DNA from: Candidatus Rokuibacteriota bacterium
GTDB taxonomy: Bacteria; Methylomirabilota; Methylomirabilia; Rokubacteriales; CSP1-6
Length of the DNA stretch: 64,000 nt
Direction of reading: 5' to 3'
Assembly: GCA_003220535.1 (NCBI GenBank)
Contig: QHSU01000081.1
Span: 1-64,000 of the forward strand
In this document: piece by piece, positions 44,798 to 53,867 of the stretch
Layout of the letters: each line of letters starts with the position of its first letter
How positions within the stretch are numbered: the first letter of the stretch is position 1
Translations under genes and position numbers: made by a program
The notes under the pieces: model-generated
The model's database searches: none
Seen by the model: only the letters and a program-made list of their open reading frames with translations
Told to the model about the DNA's origin: nothing

Positions 44798-45551
44798 CAG
44801 ACGGTCGAATAGCCACCGCTCACGCTGATCGTCTGCCCGGTGACCCAGCCGGCGAGGTCGGAGGCGAGAAAGGCGACGAGCGGCGCCACGTCGTCGGGCT
44901 GCCCGAGCCGCCGGATCGGGTAGAAGGCGAGGATGCGCTCGCGATTCTTCGCGAGCCATTCCTGGTCGGCGTGCGAGGTCTCGATCCAGCCGAGGCGAGC
45001 GCATTCACGGTGATGTCGAGCCGGCCGAACTCCTTGGCGAGCGTCCGCGTGAGCGAGAGCACGGCGCCGCGGGCTCCCGCCGACACGCCGAGCCGCTGCT
45101 GGCCCACGCGCGCCGAGTCGCCGACGATGCTGATGATGCGCCCGCCCTTCTGGGCCGCGAGCTTCGGCGCCGCGGCGTGGCAGACGTTGAAGACTCCGTA
45201 GAGACAGACGTCGACCTCACGCCGCCACTCCTCGGGAGTCGTCTCGAGAAAGAGCTTCGGCGCGACGAGGCCGGCGTTGTTGACGACCACGTCGAGCCGC
45301 CCGAGATCGCTGACGATTCGCGCGACCATCCGGCTCACCGCTCCGTGGTCGGCCACGTCGGCGCCGTAGGCCGCCGCACGGCCACCGAGCCGGACGATCT
45401 CCGCGAGGAGCGCGTCGGCCTCCGCCTTCGAGTGCAAGTAGTTGACGGCGACGGCCGCGCCCTCGCGAGCCAGCGTCAGCGAGATCTCGCGACCGACGTC
45501 GCGCGCGCCGCCGGTCACCAGCGCGACCTTGCCGCCGAGCCCGAGGTTCAT
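44797..45551 (-). pseudogene. SDR-family oxidoreductase interrupted by a one-base frameshift
   Basis: The reading frame from the ATG at 45551 gives an SDR: LGGKVALVTGGARDVGREI (NAD loop), LDVVVNNAGLVAPK and FGRLDITVNALA. It then continues as Arg/Ser-rich nonsense. Shifting one base near 44990-45000 restores LGWIETSHADQEWLAKN, LGQPDDVAPLVAFLASDL and GWVTGQTISVSGGYSTV, ending at a TGA at 44797-44799. The combined length (755 bases) is one base short of a whole number of codons. The YxxxK dyad region reads SAGAR, so the catalytic Tyr and Lys also seem replaced. It is either a true lesion or a sequencing error. The stop overlaps the amidohydrolase ATG. Confidence 0.85.
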
Positions 45552-47911
45552 CCTCGTCCTTCCGCGCGCTCGATGAGCCGGAAGAGGCGATCGGGGGTCA
45601 CCGGCAGCTCGGCGACCTCGATCCCCAGCGGTGTGAGCGCGTCGGCGATCGCGTTGGCGATGGCCGCCGGCGCGCCGATCGTCCCGCCCTCGCCCATGCC
45701 GCGAAAGCCGCCGAGCGCGACCGGCGACGGCGTTTCCAGATGATGCACCTCTATCCACGGGACCTCGCACGCCGACGGCACCACGTAGTCCATCAGGGTG
45801 CCGCTCAGCAGCTGGCCGTGGTCGTCGTACACGATCTCCTCGAGGAGCGCCGCGCCGATTCCCTGGGCGACCCCGCCGTGGACCTGGCCGTCCACGATGA
45901 GCGGGTTGACCATGCGTCCGCAGTCTTCCACCACGACGTAGCGCAGGGTCTTCACCTCGCAGGTCGCGCGATCGACCTCGACCATCGCCACGTGCGTCGC
46001 GTTGGAGGCGGTGCCGTAGTACGGGTCGTAGAAGCGCGTGGCTTCGAGGCCCGGCTCGAGGCCCTTCGGCAGTTGTCGCGCCCCGGTGTACGCGGCTCGC
46101 GCGATCTCGCGGACCGTCACGCTCCGGTCGGGAAGGCCGCGCACGGCACAACGCGCGTCGGTCATCACGATGTCGGCCGGGGCGGCCTCGAGGAGATGGC
46201 CGGCGATCAGGAGCATCTTCTCGCGGATAGAGCGCCCGGCGAGGATGGCGGCGCCGCCCGCCAGCACGAGGCTCCGGCTCGCGTAGGTGCCGGTGCCATA
46301 AGGCGAGAGCTCGGTGTCGCCGTGGACGACGCGCACGTCCTCGATCGGCACGCCGACCTCGTCGGCCACGATCTGGGCCAGCGTCGTCTCGAGCCCCTGG
46401 CCGTGAGAGGCGACGCCGAACACGGCCGTCACCTTCCCCGACGGGTCGAAGCGGATCGTCGCCGCTTCGGTGCCCGTCGAGACGGGCATCCCGGGCGAGA
46501 CGGGAATGGCCGAGCCGATCCCCGTGAGCTCGACGTACGAGACGACGCCGATCCCGATCCAGCGCCCCGCAGCCCGCGCCCGCGCCTGCTCGGCGCGCAG
46601 GGCCGGGTAGTCGAGCGCCTCGCGCGCCTTGAGGAGCGACGCCGTGAAGCTCGCGCGGTCCCACACGATCCCGGACGACGACTTGTAGGGAAAGTCCTCG
46701 TCGCGGATGAAATTGCGGAGCCGGATCTCCGTCGGGTCCAGGCCGAGCTGGCGCGCCGCCCGGTCCATGAGGCCTTCGATCACGAAGACCGCGGGCGGGC
46801 GTCCCACGCCGCGATAGGGGCCCAGCGGCGCTTTGCAGGTGGCGACGCCGCGCGTGCGCCCCTGGTAGGTCGGCACCCGGTAGGGCCCGGGCAGGAAGCT
46901 GATCGTCTGCACGGGCTCGATGGCGGCCGTCCACGGATAGATGGAGTAGGCACCGACATCGGCGGTGACCTGCGCGCGGAGGCCGACGATAGTGCCGTCG
47001 CGATTCACGCCGAGCTCGGCCTCGACGATCTCGTCCCAGGCGTGCGTGGTCGCGAGCAGATCCTCGCGCCGGTCGCCGATCCATTTCACCGGACGTCCCA
47101 GGCGTCGGGCCATCACGCAGGTGGCGATCTCCTCGGGGTAGAGCGACGCTTTGGCGCCGAAGCCGCCGCCCACGTCGGCCGCGATCACGCGGATCCGGTG
47201 CTCGGGCATGTCGAGCAGGTCGCTCAGGACGTCGCGGACGAGGCCGGGGCACTGGGCCGACGAGCGCAGCGTGAGCGTTTCACTACCGGTCGCGTATTCG
47301 GCGAGGCAGCCGCGGTTCTCCATGCAGACCGGAGTGTGGCGATGGAACCGGAACCGCTCGCGCACGACGAGCGCCGCCCCGGCCAGTGCCGCGTCGACGT
47401 CGCCACGGACGAACTCGCGGCTGACGAGCAGGTTCGTCCCCGCCTCGTCGTGGAGCACCGGGCTCGCGGGCTCGAGCGCGCTCTCCATGTCCTTGACCAC
47501 GGGCAAGGGCGCGTACTCCACCACGATGCGCTCGATCGCGTCCTCGGCCAGGTACCGGCTCTCGGCGGCGACCATCGCGACGGCCTCACCCACGTGGCGC
47601 ACCTTGTCGAGGGCGAGCGGGGGAAAGCTCGTGGTCTTGACGGCGGGCGTCTTGGAGGCCGCGCGCACGGGCTTCGCCGAGCGGGCGACGTCGTCGCCCG
47701 TCAACACCGCCACGACTCCCGGCAGGACCAGGGCGGCGGAGGCGTCGATCCTCACGATGCGGGCGTGGGCGTGCGGCGAGCGCAGGAAAGCGGCGTAGAG
47801 AAGCCGGGGCGGACGGTGATCGTCGACGTAGCTCCCCTGCCCGGTCAGGAGCCGCGGATCCTCGCGCCGCGCCACTCGCGCGCCAACGAGCCGCGGCAGG
47901 CCATGTCCCAC
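45548..47911 (-). CDS. xanthine-dehydrogenase-family molybdopterin-binding large subunit
   Basis: A 787-residue large subunit of a molybdenum hydroxylase. The N-terminal a/b hammerhead starts GARVARREDPRLLTGQGSYVDDHRPPRLLYAAFLRSPHAHARI. MCD-binding segments include AADVGGGFGAKASLYPEE, SHGQGLETTLAQIVADE and YGTGTYASRS. The active-site loop reads APLGPYRGVGRPPAVFVIE, and the catalytic glutamate is in GGFRGMGEGGTIGAP. The AYRCSFR loop of true form I CO dehydrogenase is absent, so this is a form-II-like hydroxylase of unknown substrate. It follows the CoxS- and CoxM-like genes on the same strand. Confidence 0.92.
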   Translation of the reverse strand: MGHGLPRLVGARVARREDPRLLTGQGSYVDDHRPPRLLYAAFLRSPHAHARIVRIDASAALVLPGVVAVLTGDDVARSAKPVRAASKTPAVKTTSFPPLALDKVRHVGEAVAMVAAESRYLAEDAIERIVVEYAPLPVVKDMESALEPASPVLHDEAGTNLLVSREFVRGDVDAALAGAALVVRERFRFHRHTPVCMENRGCLAEYATGSETLTLRSSAQCPGLVRDVLSDLLDMPEHRIRVIAADVGGGFGAKASLYPEEIATCVMARRLGRPVKWIGDRREDLLATTHAWDEIVEAELGVNRDGTIVGLRAQVTADVGAYSIYPWTAAIEPVQTISFLPGPYRVPTYQGRTRGVATCKAPLGPYRGVGRPPAVFVIEGLMDRAARQLGLDPTEIRLRNFIRDEDFPYKSSSGIVWDRASFTASLLKAREALDYPALRAEQARARAAGRWIGIGVVSYVELTGIGSAIPVSPGMPVSTGTEAATIRFDPSGKVTAVFGVASHGQGLETTLAQIVADEVGVPIEDVRVVHGDTELSPYGTGTYASRSLVLAGGAAILAGRSIREKMLLIAGHLLEAAPADIVMTDARCAVRGLPDRSVTVREIARAAYTGARQLPKGLEPGLEATRFYDPYYGTASNATHVAMVEVDRATCEVKTLRYVVVEDCGRMVNPLIVDGQVHGGVAQGIGAALLEEIVYDDHGQLLSGTLMDYVVPSACEVPWIEVHHLETPSPVALGGFRGMGEGGTIGAPAAIANAIADALTPLGIEVAELPVTPDRLFRLIERAEGRG

Positions 47912-47930
47912 GCGCGCGCTCTCCGGAGCC

Positions 47931-48413
47931 CTAGCGCCTGGCGGCGAGCGTCGGGGCGGCGGCGCGAACCGCGTTGACGATCCCCTGATAGCCGGTGCAG
48001 CGGCAGAGGACGGCGGAGATGCCTTCGCGGATCTCCCGGTCGTTCGGTGATGGGTTCGTGCGCAGGAAATCCAGGGCGGTCAGCAGCATGCCCGGTGTGC
48101 AGAAGCCGCACTGGAGGCCGTGGTGCTCACGGAACGCCTCCTGCAGCGGATGGAGCTTTCCCTCCCGCATCAGGCCTTCGACCGTCAGGAGCTCGGCGCC
48201 ATCGGCCTGGACGGCGAGCATGATGCACGAGCGGGCGGCCTCGCCGTTGAACATGATCGTGCACGCGCCGCAGATCCCGTGCTCGCACCCGACGTGCGTG
48301 CCGGTGAGCCCCAGGTCTTCCCGGATGAAGTCCACCAGCAGCTTGCGGGGCTCGCACCGCCCTTCGTGCGCGACGTCGTTGACCTTCAGGCGGACGGTCA
48401 CCATGTCAGCCAC
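47931..48413 (-). CDS. 2Fe-2S small subunit of molybdenum hydroxylase (CoxS-like)
   Basis: A 160-residue protein with both iron-sulfur domains. The plant-type cluster is in HVGCEHGICGACTIMFNGEAARSC. The second, helical-domain cluster is in HHGLQCGFCTPGMLLTALDFL and LCRCTGYQGIVNAV. All eight cysteines are present. It passes electrons from the molybdenum site to the FAD subunit. An ATG three codons downstream (48404) is an equally good start. It lies between the medium and large subunit genes and overlaps the former by eight bases. Confidence 0.95.
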   Translation of the reverse strand: MADMVTVRLKVNDVAHEGRCEPRKLLVDFIREDLGLTGTHVGCEHGICGACTIMFNGEAARSCIMLAVQADGAELLTVEGLMREGKLHPLQEAFREHHGLQCGFCTPGMLLTALDFLRTNPSPNDREIREGISAVLCRCTGYQGIVNAVRAAAPTLAARR

Positions 48414-49272
48414 GCGCGACTCCGATCGCCCTGACGAGGGCGCGCTTCGTGAGCACTCCAGTGAGGTGGCGCCGGTAGTCGGCCGAGGCGTGAATATCGG
48501 CGTCGGGATCGACGAGCTCGGTGGCCCGCCGGGCCGCCGCCTCGATCGCGGCGTCGCCCAGCCCGTCGCGCTCGAGGATCTCCTCGGCGGCGCGCAGCCG
48601 CACTGGCACCGGGCCGGCCCCCGCCGTGGCGAGCCTCGCCAGCTTGCACCGCTGACCGTCGCGCACGACCATCGCCGCGATGCCGATGATCGCGAAATCG
48701 CCGTGGCGGCGCGCGAACTCCTCCAGCGCGTACCCGGCGCCCGCCGGCATGGCCGGCAGCCGCACCTCCGTGAGGATCTCGTCGGGGGCGAGGTTCGTCG
48801 TAAGGTAGGTCTGGAAGAGATCTCCGGCCCGGATCACCCGCTCGCCCTTGGCTCCGCGCGCCACGACCTCGCCCTCGAGGGCCGCGAGGACAGCCGGGTA
48901 TTCGGCCGACGGGTCGGCGTGGGCGATCGAGCCGCCGATCGTGCCGCGCGTGCGGATCGGCAGGTGCCCGACCCAGCGCGTGGCCTCTTTCAGGAGCGGC
49001 AGGCGCTGGGCGACGACCGGCGAGAACTCGATCGTCCGCTGGCGCGTCATCGCGCCGAAGCGGATTTGCCCGTCGTGCTCCCGGATGTAGGCGAGCGACG
49101 CGATCCGGTTCAGGTCCACCAGCGCGGCGGGCCGGGCGAGGCGGAAGTTCAGCAGCGGCATGAGGCTCTGGCCGCCGGCCAGCACCTTGGCGTCGCCACC
49201 GTAGCGGCCCAGCGCGTCGAGCGCCTCCTCGACGCTCTTCGGGGCGTGGTACTCGAATTTCGGGGGCTTCAT
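48406..49272 (-). CDS. FAD-binding medium subunit of molybdenum hydroxylase (CoxM-like)
   Basis: A 288-residue FAD-binding_5 protein. The N-terminus PKFEYHAPKSVEEALDALGRYGGDAKVLAGGQSLMPLLNFRLARPAALVDLN and the second FAD loop TIGGSIAHADPSAEYPAVL are canonical. The C-terminal CO_deh_flav_C part ends in ADYRRHLTGVLTKRALVRAI. It is the first gene of the M-S-L operon. A dispersed repeat abuts its ATG, so no Shine-Dalgarno is visible. Confidence 0.95.
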   Translation of the reverse strand: MKPPKFEYHAPKSVEEALDALGRYGGDAKVLAGGQSLMPLLNFRLARPAALVDLNRIASLAYIREHDGQIRFGAMTRQRTIEFSPVVAQRLPLLKEATRWVGHLPIRTRGTIGGSIAHADPSAEYPAVLAALEGEVVARGAKGERVIRAGDLFQTYLTTNLAPDEILTEVRLPAMPAGAGYALEEFARRHGDFAIIGIAAMVVRDGQRCKLARLATAGAGPVPVRLRAAEEILERDGLGDAAIEAAARRATELVDPDADIHASADYRRHLTGVLTKRALVRAIGVARG

Positions 49273-49450
49273 TGTACCGATGTCCTCTGGGCGGGCTTGG
49301 ACCGAGGGTGGCCTGAGAGAGAAGCGAGTGGCTCCGACACGCGCGTTCTTGCCGTTTGCGTTCGGAAGTACGTTCTTGCCGCTTGCGTTCCGAAGCCCGT
49401 TCTCACCGTTGGCCCTCCGGAGCGGCGTGGCTCCGACGCGCCCGATCGAT
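49273..49450 (-). repeat. dispersed leader repeat, copy C, with 27-base tandem units
   Basis: Starting next to the CoxM ATG, the plus strand carries GGGCTTGGACCGAGGGTGGC, CTGAGAGAG and GGCTCCGACACGC in the order of copy A. Between ~49343 and 49426 lie three diverged 27-base units beginning CGTTCT(T/C). The last 16 codons of the upstream large-subunit gene (stop at 49403) run into the element. Confidence 0.75.
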
Positions 49451-51850
49451 CACTTTCCATAGCTTCGAGGGGGTCATCGGCAATTCGTTGATCTTGATGC
49501 CGAGGGGCGACAGCGCGTCGCTGACCGCGTTCGCGATGACCGCCGGCACTGTCATCGACGACGACTCGCCCAGCCCTTTCGAGCCGAGCGGCGTCAGGGG
49601 CGATGGGGACACGATGTGCGCGATGTCGATCTTCGGCGCCTCGGACGCGGTCGGTACGAGATAGTCCATGAACGTGCCCGTCAGGAACTGGCCGTGCTCG
49701 TCGTACGCCAGCTCCTCGTACAGCGCACCGCCGAGGCCGTGCAGCGCGCCGCCGTAGATCTGTCCCTCGGCGATCATCGGGTTGATGATCGTGCCGGCGT
49801 CGTGGACGGTGACGTAGCGGAGGATCGTGATCGCCGCGGTCTCCGCGTCGACCTCCACCGCCATCACCTCGGCGATGAAGCCGTAGGTGTTGGACGAGTT
49901 CACGCGGTCTTCGGCGTCGACGGCTTTCGCCACCGTGAAGCCGAACACCGCAGTCGCCTGGAGCGCCGGCTCCATCCCGTCCGGCAGCGACTCGGTGTTC
50001 CAGTGGGCGCGACCGGCCAGGTCCTTGATGGAATACGCGGGTCCCTTGCCGCTCCGCGGGCGCACGGCGCCCTCCCGGAACTCGAGCGAGGCCACCGGCA
50101 GCTCCATCAGGTGCGCCGCGTAGTCCACCAGCTTGGCCTTGAGCTTGCGCGCGGCGAGGGCGACGGCGCTCGTCCCCACGGAGCCGAAGCGACTCGAGTA
50201 CGTCCCCGACGAGATCGACCAGATGCGCGTGAAGGTGTCCATCTCGTCGACCACGGTGACGTCCTGCGGGACGAGCCCGAGCTCGTCGGCGACGATCTGG
50301 GAAACGACCGTCTGATGGCCCTGACCCTGGGGCGTCGTGCCGAGGATCGCGATCACACGCCCGAGCGGGTCGATCTTGATCGTCGCTGCGTCCACCGCGC
50401 CGGACTTGGGCAGGTACTCGGGCTTCGCACGGAACTGTGGGTCGAGCGCCGTGGCCACGTAGCCCATGTTGGACACAGACGGATCGACCGCCAGCGCGAG
50501 CCCGATCCCGACGTAGCGTCCGGCGGCGCGGGCCTTCGCCTGCTCGCGCCGCAGCTCGTCGTACCCGGCGAGCGCGAGCGCCCGGTCGAAGGCGGCGGGG
50601 TAGTCGCCGCTGTCGTAGAGCCCGCCGGTCGGGGTGCGATACGGGAACTGGTCAGGCTGCACGAGGTTTCTCCGGCGCACCTCGACCGGATCGAGTCCGA
50701 GCCGGTCGGCGAGCCGGTCGATCATGCCCTCGGTCTCGAAATAGAGGTGGCCGCACGCGTAGCCGCGATTGGGTCCGGTGAGGCTCTTGTTGGTCATGAC
50801 CACAGAGGCATCGACTTCGAGATGCTGGAAGCGATATGGACCAACAAAATTTCCGGTGGGACGAAAGCTACAACCTGGTTCCGGGCTGCGGATGTAGCCG
50901 CCTACATTATCGAGCCACTTGAACCGCATGCCGAGGATCGTGCCGTCCTTGTGCGCCGCGACTTCACGATAGGCGACGCGATCGGTCCCGCTCGACGACG
51001 CCAGCAGGTGCTCTCGCCGGTCCTCGATCCACTTGACCGGCACCCCGAGCCGCATCGCCGCGAGCGCGATCAGGGCGATGTACGGGTAGATCGACGACTT
51101 GATGCCGAACGATCCTCCGATATCGGTGGGCACGATGAAGCGCAGCTTGTTCTCCGCCAGACCGAGGACGCGCGCGGTCAGCGGGTGCATGATGAACGGG
51201 CCCATGAAGTTCGACCACACCGTGCACACACCGTCGAGCGGGTCCCAGCGGGCGATGACGCCGTACGTCTCGATCGGCGTCGAGCCGTACTTCGGAAAGC
51301 TGAAGCGCTCGTTGACGACGACGTCGGCCTCGCGGAACGCGCGGTCCGGGTCGCCGTAGACCAGCCGCCGATTCCCCGCCAGGTTCGAGCCGACGGCCTC
51401 GTGAAGGATGGGCGCGGCCGCGTCGAGAGCCCGCTCGGGATCGACGACGATCGGGAGCGGCTCGTAGTCGACCTGGACGAGCTCGGCGGCGTCCTCGGCG
51501 ACGTAGCGGTTCTTCGCCACGACGACGGCCACCGGCTCTCCGACGAAGCGCGCCCGGTCGGTCGCCGCGCAGTAGTAATGGATCGGCGCCGTGACGCCGA
51601 CCGAGAAGGGCTTGGTATGCCTCGCGACGTCTTCGCCGGTGATCGCGCCGACGACACCGTCGAGGGCCAGCGCCGCTGCCAGGTCGTAGCCGCGGATCTT
51701 CGCGTGAGGAAGCGGCGAGCGCACGATCGCCGCGTGGCACGCATTGGCGACGGGAGGGTGATCGTCGATGTAGGTTCCGCGACCGGTCAAGAGCCGCGCG
51801 TCTTCGACGCGCTTGACCGACTTACCGATCCAGCCCGTCACCTGGCCCAC
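49403..51850 (-). CDS. second molybdopterin-binding large subunit with divergent active-site loop
   Basis: An 815-residue large subunit of the xanthine dehydrogenase family. Hammerhead: SVKRVEDARLLTGRGTYIDDH. MCD-binding region: PTDIGGSFGIKSSIYPYIAL, PQGQGHQTVVSQIVADE, SSGTYSSRFGS. The active-site loop reads LTGPNRGYACGHLYFETEG where most family II enzymes have YRGAGR-type loops. The usual GEGG near the C-terminus reads GSKGLGESSSMTVP, retaining the glutamate. It has no small or medium subunit of its own nearby, so it may share those of the adjacent operon. Start GTG at 51850 overlaps the upstream gene stop. The C-terminal ~16 residues come from a repeat. Confidence 0.88.
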   Translation of the reverse strand: MGQVTGWIGKSVKRVEDARLLTGRGTYIDDHPPVANACHAAIVRSPLPHAKIRGYDLAAALALDGVVGAITGEDVARHTKPFSVGVTAPIHYYCAATDRARFVGEPVAVVVAKNRYVAEDAAELVQVDYEPLPIVVDPERALDAAAPILHEAVGSNLAGNRRLVYGDPDRAFREADVVVNERFSFPKYGSTPIETYGVIARWDPLDGVCTVWSNFMGPFIMHPLTARVLGLAENKLRFIVPTDIGGSFGIKSSIYPYIALIALAAMRLGVPVKWIEDRREHLLASSSGTDRVAYREVAAHKDGTILGMRFKWLDNVGGYIRSPEPGCSFRPTGNFVGPYRFQHLEVDASVVMTNKSLTGPNRGYACGHLYFETEGMIDRLADRLGLDPVEVRRRNLVQPDQFPYRTPTGGLYDSGDYPAAFDRALALAGYDELRREQAKARAAGRYVGIGLALAVDPSVSNMGYVATALDPQFRAKPEYLPKSGAVDAATIKIDPLGRVIAILGTTPQGQGHQTVVSQIVADELGLVPQDVTVVDEMDTFTRIWSISSGTYSSRFGSVGTSAVALAARKLKAKLVDYAAHLMELPVASLEFREGAVRPRSGKGPAYSIKDLAGRAHWNTESLPDGMEPALQATAVFGFTVAKAVDAEDRVNSSNTYGFIAEVMAVEVDAETAAITILRYVTVHDAGTIINPMIAEGQIYGGALHGLGGALYEELAYDEHGQFLTGTFMDYLVPTASEAPKIDIAHIVSPSPLTPLGSKGLGESSSMTVPAVIANAVSDALSPLGIKINELPMTPSKLWKVIDRARRSHAAPEGQR

Positions 51851-52935
51851 TACCCGCCGGCCAGAACGAACGGCACGCCCGCGTTCTTCGCCACCGCCCG
51901 CAGCTGCTCCATCAGGTCGTCGGGCACGGGCACGCCGCTCTCGAGCCGCTCTCGCTTCGTCGCCCGCTCCGGGTCGCCCGCGACCAGCACGGGCTGATCG
52001 GCGTCGACGCGCTTGGCGTTGTGCAGCACGTCGATCACCTGGTCGAGGTCCTCCTCGAACTCACCGTCGTCGCGGAAGGCGCGCGGGTCGATCGCCATGA
52101 AGAAGTGGCCGATGTTGTGCGGGTCGGACGACTTCTGCGTCTGGTTGCGGATCGGCGAGAACGAAGCCCCGGCGAGCGTGCCGGCGAGGACGTGGACCAT
52201 CACCGCCAGCCCATAGCCCTTGTGGCTGCCCGCTTCGCGCGAGCCGCCCAGGGGCGTGATGCCGCCGTCCCGATCGGTCACGTGCTGAAACCCCTTCGCC
52301 GAGTCGGTGACGACCTTGCCGTCGCCGTCGATGACCCATCCGGCCGGCAGCGGCTTGTGGTTCAGCTTGTAGACGCGGACCTTCCCGGCGGCAACGGTCG
52401 TGGTCGCCATGTCGAGCTCGAAGGGCGCATTGCGCCTGGCCGGCGCGGCGAACGCCAGCGGGTTCGTCCCCATGATCGGCTCTGCCGCGAAGGTCGGCAC
52501 CATGGTCACGCCACGGGTGGCGGACGTCACCATGCCGATCACGCCGCGGTCGGCGGCGATCCTCGCGTAGCAGCCGGCGGCGCCGAAGTGATGCGAGTTG
52601 AACACCGCGACGACGCCGACGCCGGCGACGAGGCACTTGTCGACCGCCAGGTTCATCGCATAGGAGGCGGCCGGATGCCCGAGCGACCGGTCGGCGTCGA
52701 CGAGCGCGGTCGCCGCGGTTTCCCGCGCCTTCTTGAACAGGGGACGCATGTTGAGCCGGCCGTTGCGGAACTCCTGGTCATAGGTCGGCAGCATGCCGAT
52801 GCCGTGCGAGTCGACCCCACGCAAATCGGTCTCGACCATCATGTCCGCGGTGGTCTCGGCGTGGGCGGAAGACATGCCCCAGGCCTGGAACACGGACACG
52901 AGCTGCCGGCGAATCTGCTGCGCGGGAACTCGCAT
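51850..52935 (-). CDS. Ldh2/malate dehydrogenase-like NAD(P)-dependent oxidoreductase
   Basis: A 361-residue protein of the LDH2/MDG family (PF02615). It shows TADMMVETDLRGVDSHGIGMLPTYDQEFRNGRLNMRP, VGVVAVFNSHHFGAAGCYARIAAD, PIMGTNPLAFAAPAR and PLGGSREAGSHKGYGLAVMVHVLAGTLAGASF. Together these cover the catalytic histidine of the HF(G/S) motif and the NAD site. Family members reduce or oxidise 2-oxo/2-hydroxy acids such as malate, sulfolactate or ureidoglycolate. The SDR gene lies 27 bases upstream. Confidence 0.9.
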   Translation of the reverse strand: MRVPAQQIRRQLVSVFQAWGMSSAHAETTADMMVETDLRGVDSHGIGMLPTYDQEFRNGRLNMRPLFKKARETAATALVDADRSLGHPAASYAMNLAVDKCLVAGVGVVAVFNSHHFGAAGCYARIAADRGVIGMVTSATRGVTMVPTFAAEPIMGTNPLAFAAPARRNAPFELDMATTTVAAGKVRVYKLNHKPLPAGWVIDGDGKVVTDSAKGFQHVTDRDGGITPLGGSREAGSHKGYGLAVMVHVLAGTLAGASFSPIRNQTQKSSDPHNIGHFFMAIDPRAFRDDGEFEEDLDQVIDVLHNAKRVDADQPVLVAGDPERATKRERLESGVPVPDDLMEQLRAVAKNAGVPFVLAGG

Positions 52936-52962
52936 GGTTCGCTCCCCGGATAGAGGTGGCCG

Positions 52963-53712
52963 TCACCCGCGGCCCACGAACGGCATCTTGTTCGCCATCA
53001 CCGTCATGAACAGGACGTTCGCGTCGAGCGGCATCCCGGCCATGCAGAGCACGGCGTTCGCGACGTTCTCTACGTCCATCGTCGGCTCGACGGCGACGGT
53101 GCCGTTCGGCTGCGGAACGCCTTTGGCCATCCGCTCCGTCATCGGGGTCGCCGCGTTGCCGATGTCGATCTGGCCGCAGGCGATGTCGTACTTCCGCCCG
53201 TCGAGCGACGTCGCCTTGGTGAGCCCGGTGATCGCGTGCTTGGTCGAGGTGTACGGCGCCGAGTTGGGCCGCGGCGTGTGGGCCGAGATGGAGCCGTTGT
53301 TGATGATCCGCCCGCCCCGAGGGTCCTGGCTCTTCATGATCTTGAAGGCTTCCTGCGTACAGAGGAACGAGCCCGTGAGGTTGGTGTCCACCACGGCTTT
53401 CCACTGCTCGACGCTCAGGTCCTCGAGTAACCCCGCCGCGCCGATCCCGGCGTTGTTGAACAGGAGGTCCAGGCGACCGAACGCGTTCTTGGTTTGCGCG
53501 AAGAGGGTGCGGATGGCCTCGGGATCACGCACGTCGGTGGGAACGACCAGCGCCCGGGAGCGCGCGGAGCCCGCCTCGCCCACCACCTGCTCCAGGGCGT
53601 CCTTGCGCCGTCCGGCCAGCGCGACCTGGTACCCCTCCTTCAGCAGCGCGAGCGCCACCGCCTTGCCGACACCGCTCCCGGCGCCCGTCACGATCGCAAC
53701 CTTGTTGGCCAT
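52963..53712 (-). CDS. SDR-family oxidoreductase
   Basis: A 249-residue classical SDR. The coenzyme loop is VAIVTGAGSGVGKAVALAL, with AGRRKDALE after strand 2. NNAGIG lies mid-protein, the catalytic Ser is in INNGSISAHTPRP, and the Tyr/Lys pair is in APYTSTKHAITGL. The C-terminus differs from most SDRs (VLFMTVMANKMPFVGRG). AGGAGA lies six bases before the ATG. It is first in an operon with the Ldh2-type dehydrogenase and the second molybdenum large subunit. Confidence 0.93.
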   Translation of the reverse strand: MANKVAIVTGAGSGVGKAVALALLKEGYQVALAGRRKDALEQVVGEAGSARSRALVVPTDVRDPEAIRTLFAQTKNAFGRLDLLFNNAGIGAAGLLEDLSVEQWKAVVDTNLTGSFLCTQEAFKIMKSQDPRGGRIINNGSISAHTPRPNSAPYTSTKHAITGLTKATSLDGRKYDIACGQIDIGNAATPMTERMAKGVPQPNGTVAVEPTMDVENVANAVLCMAGMPLDANVLFMTVMANKMPFVGRG

Positions 53713-53867
53713 GGTCAGTCTCCTGATGGCGTGGTAAACGTCGCCGACAGCCTACCACCGATGCGGCGGCTTCTGGAGGGGCTCGAGGCCGCCCGCGCGG
53801 TTCTGCTCGACGACCGGTGAGGTCCGCGGCATGATGTGGCGGCGCCCCCGGCGCCCTGGGAGGTCGG

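Noticed and set aside
45740..47977. A 745-codon plus-strand frame opposite the molybdenum large subunit
   Set aside because: Low-complexity Arg/Asp/His composition with no motif; the minus-strand gene is unambiguous.
45548..49272. Aerobic CO dehydrogenase (form I coxMSL)
   Set aside because: The large subunit lacks the AYRCSFR active-site loop; only a general molybdenum hydroxylase can be supported.
49616..51997. A 793-codon plus-strand frame opposite the second large subunit
   Set aside because: Same antisense shadow effect; no motif.
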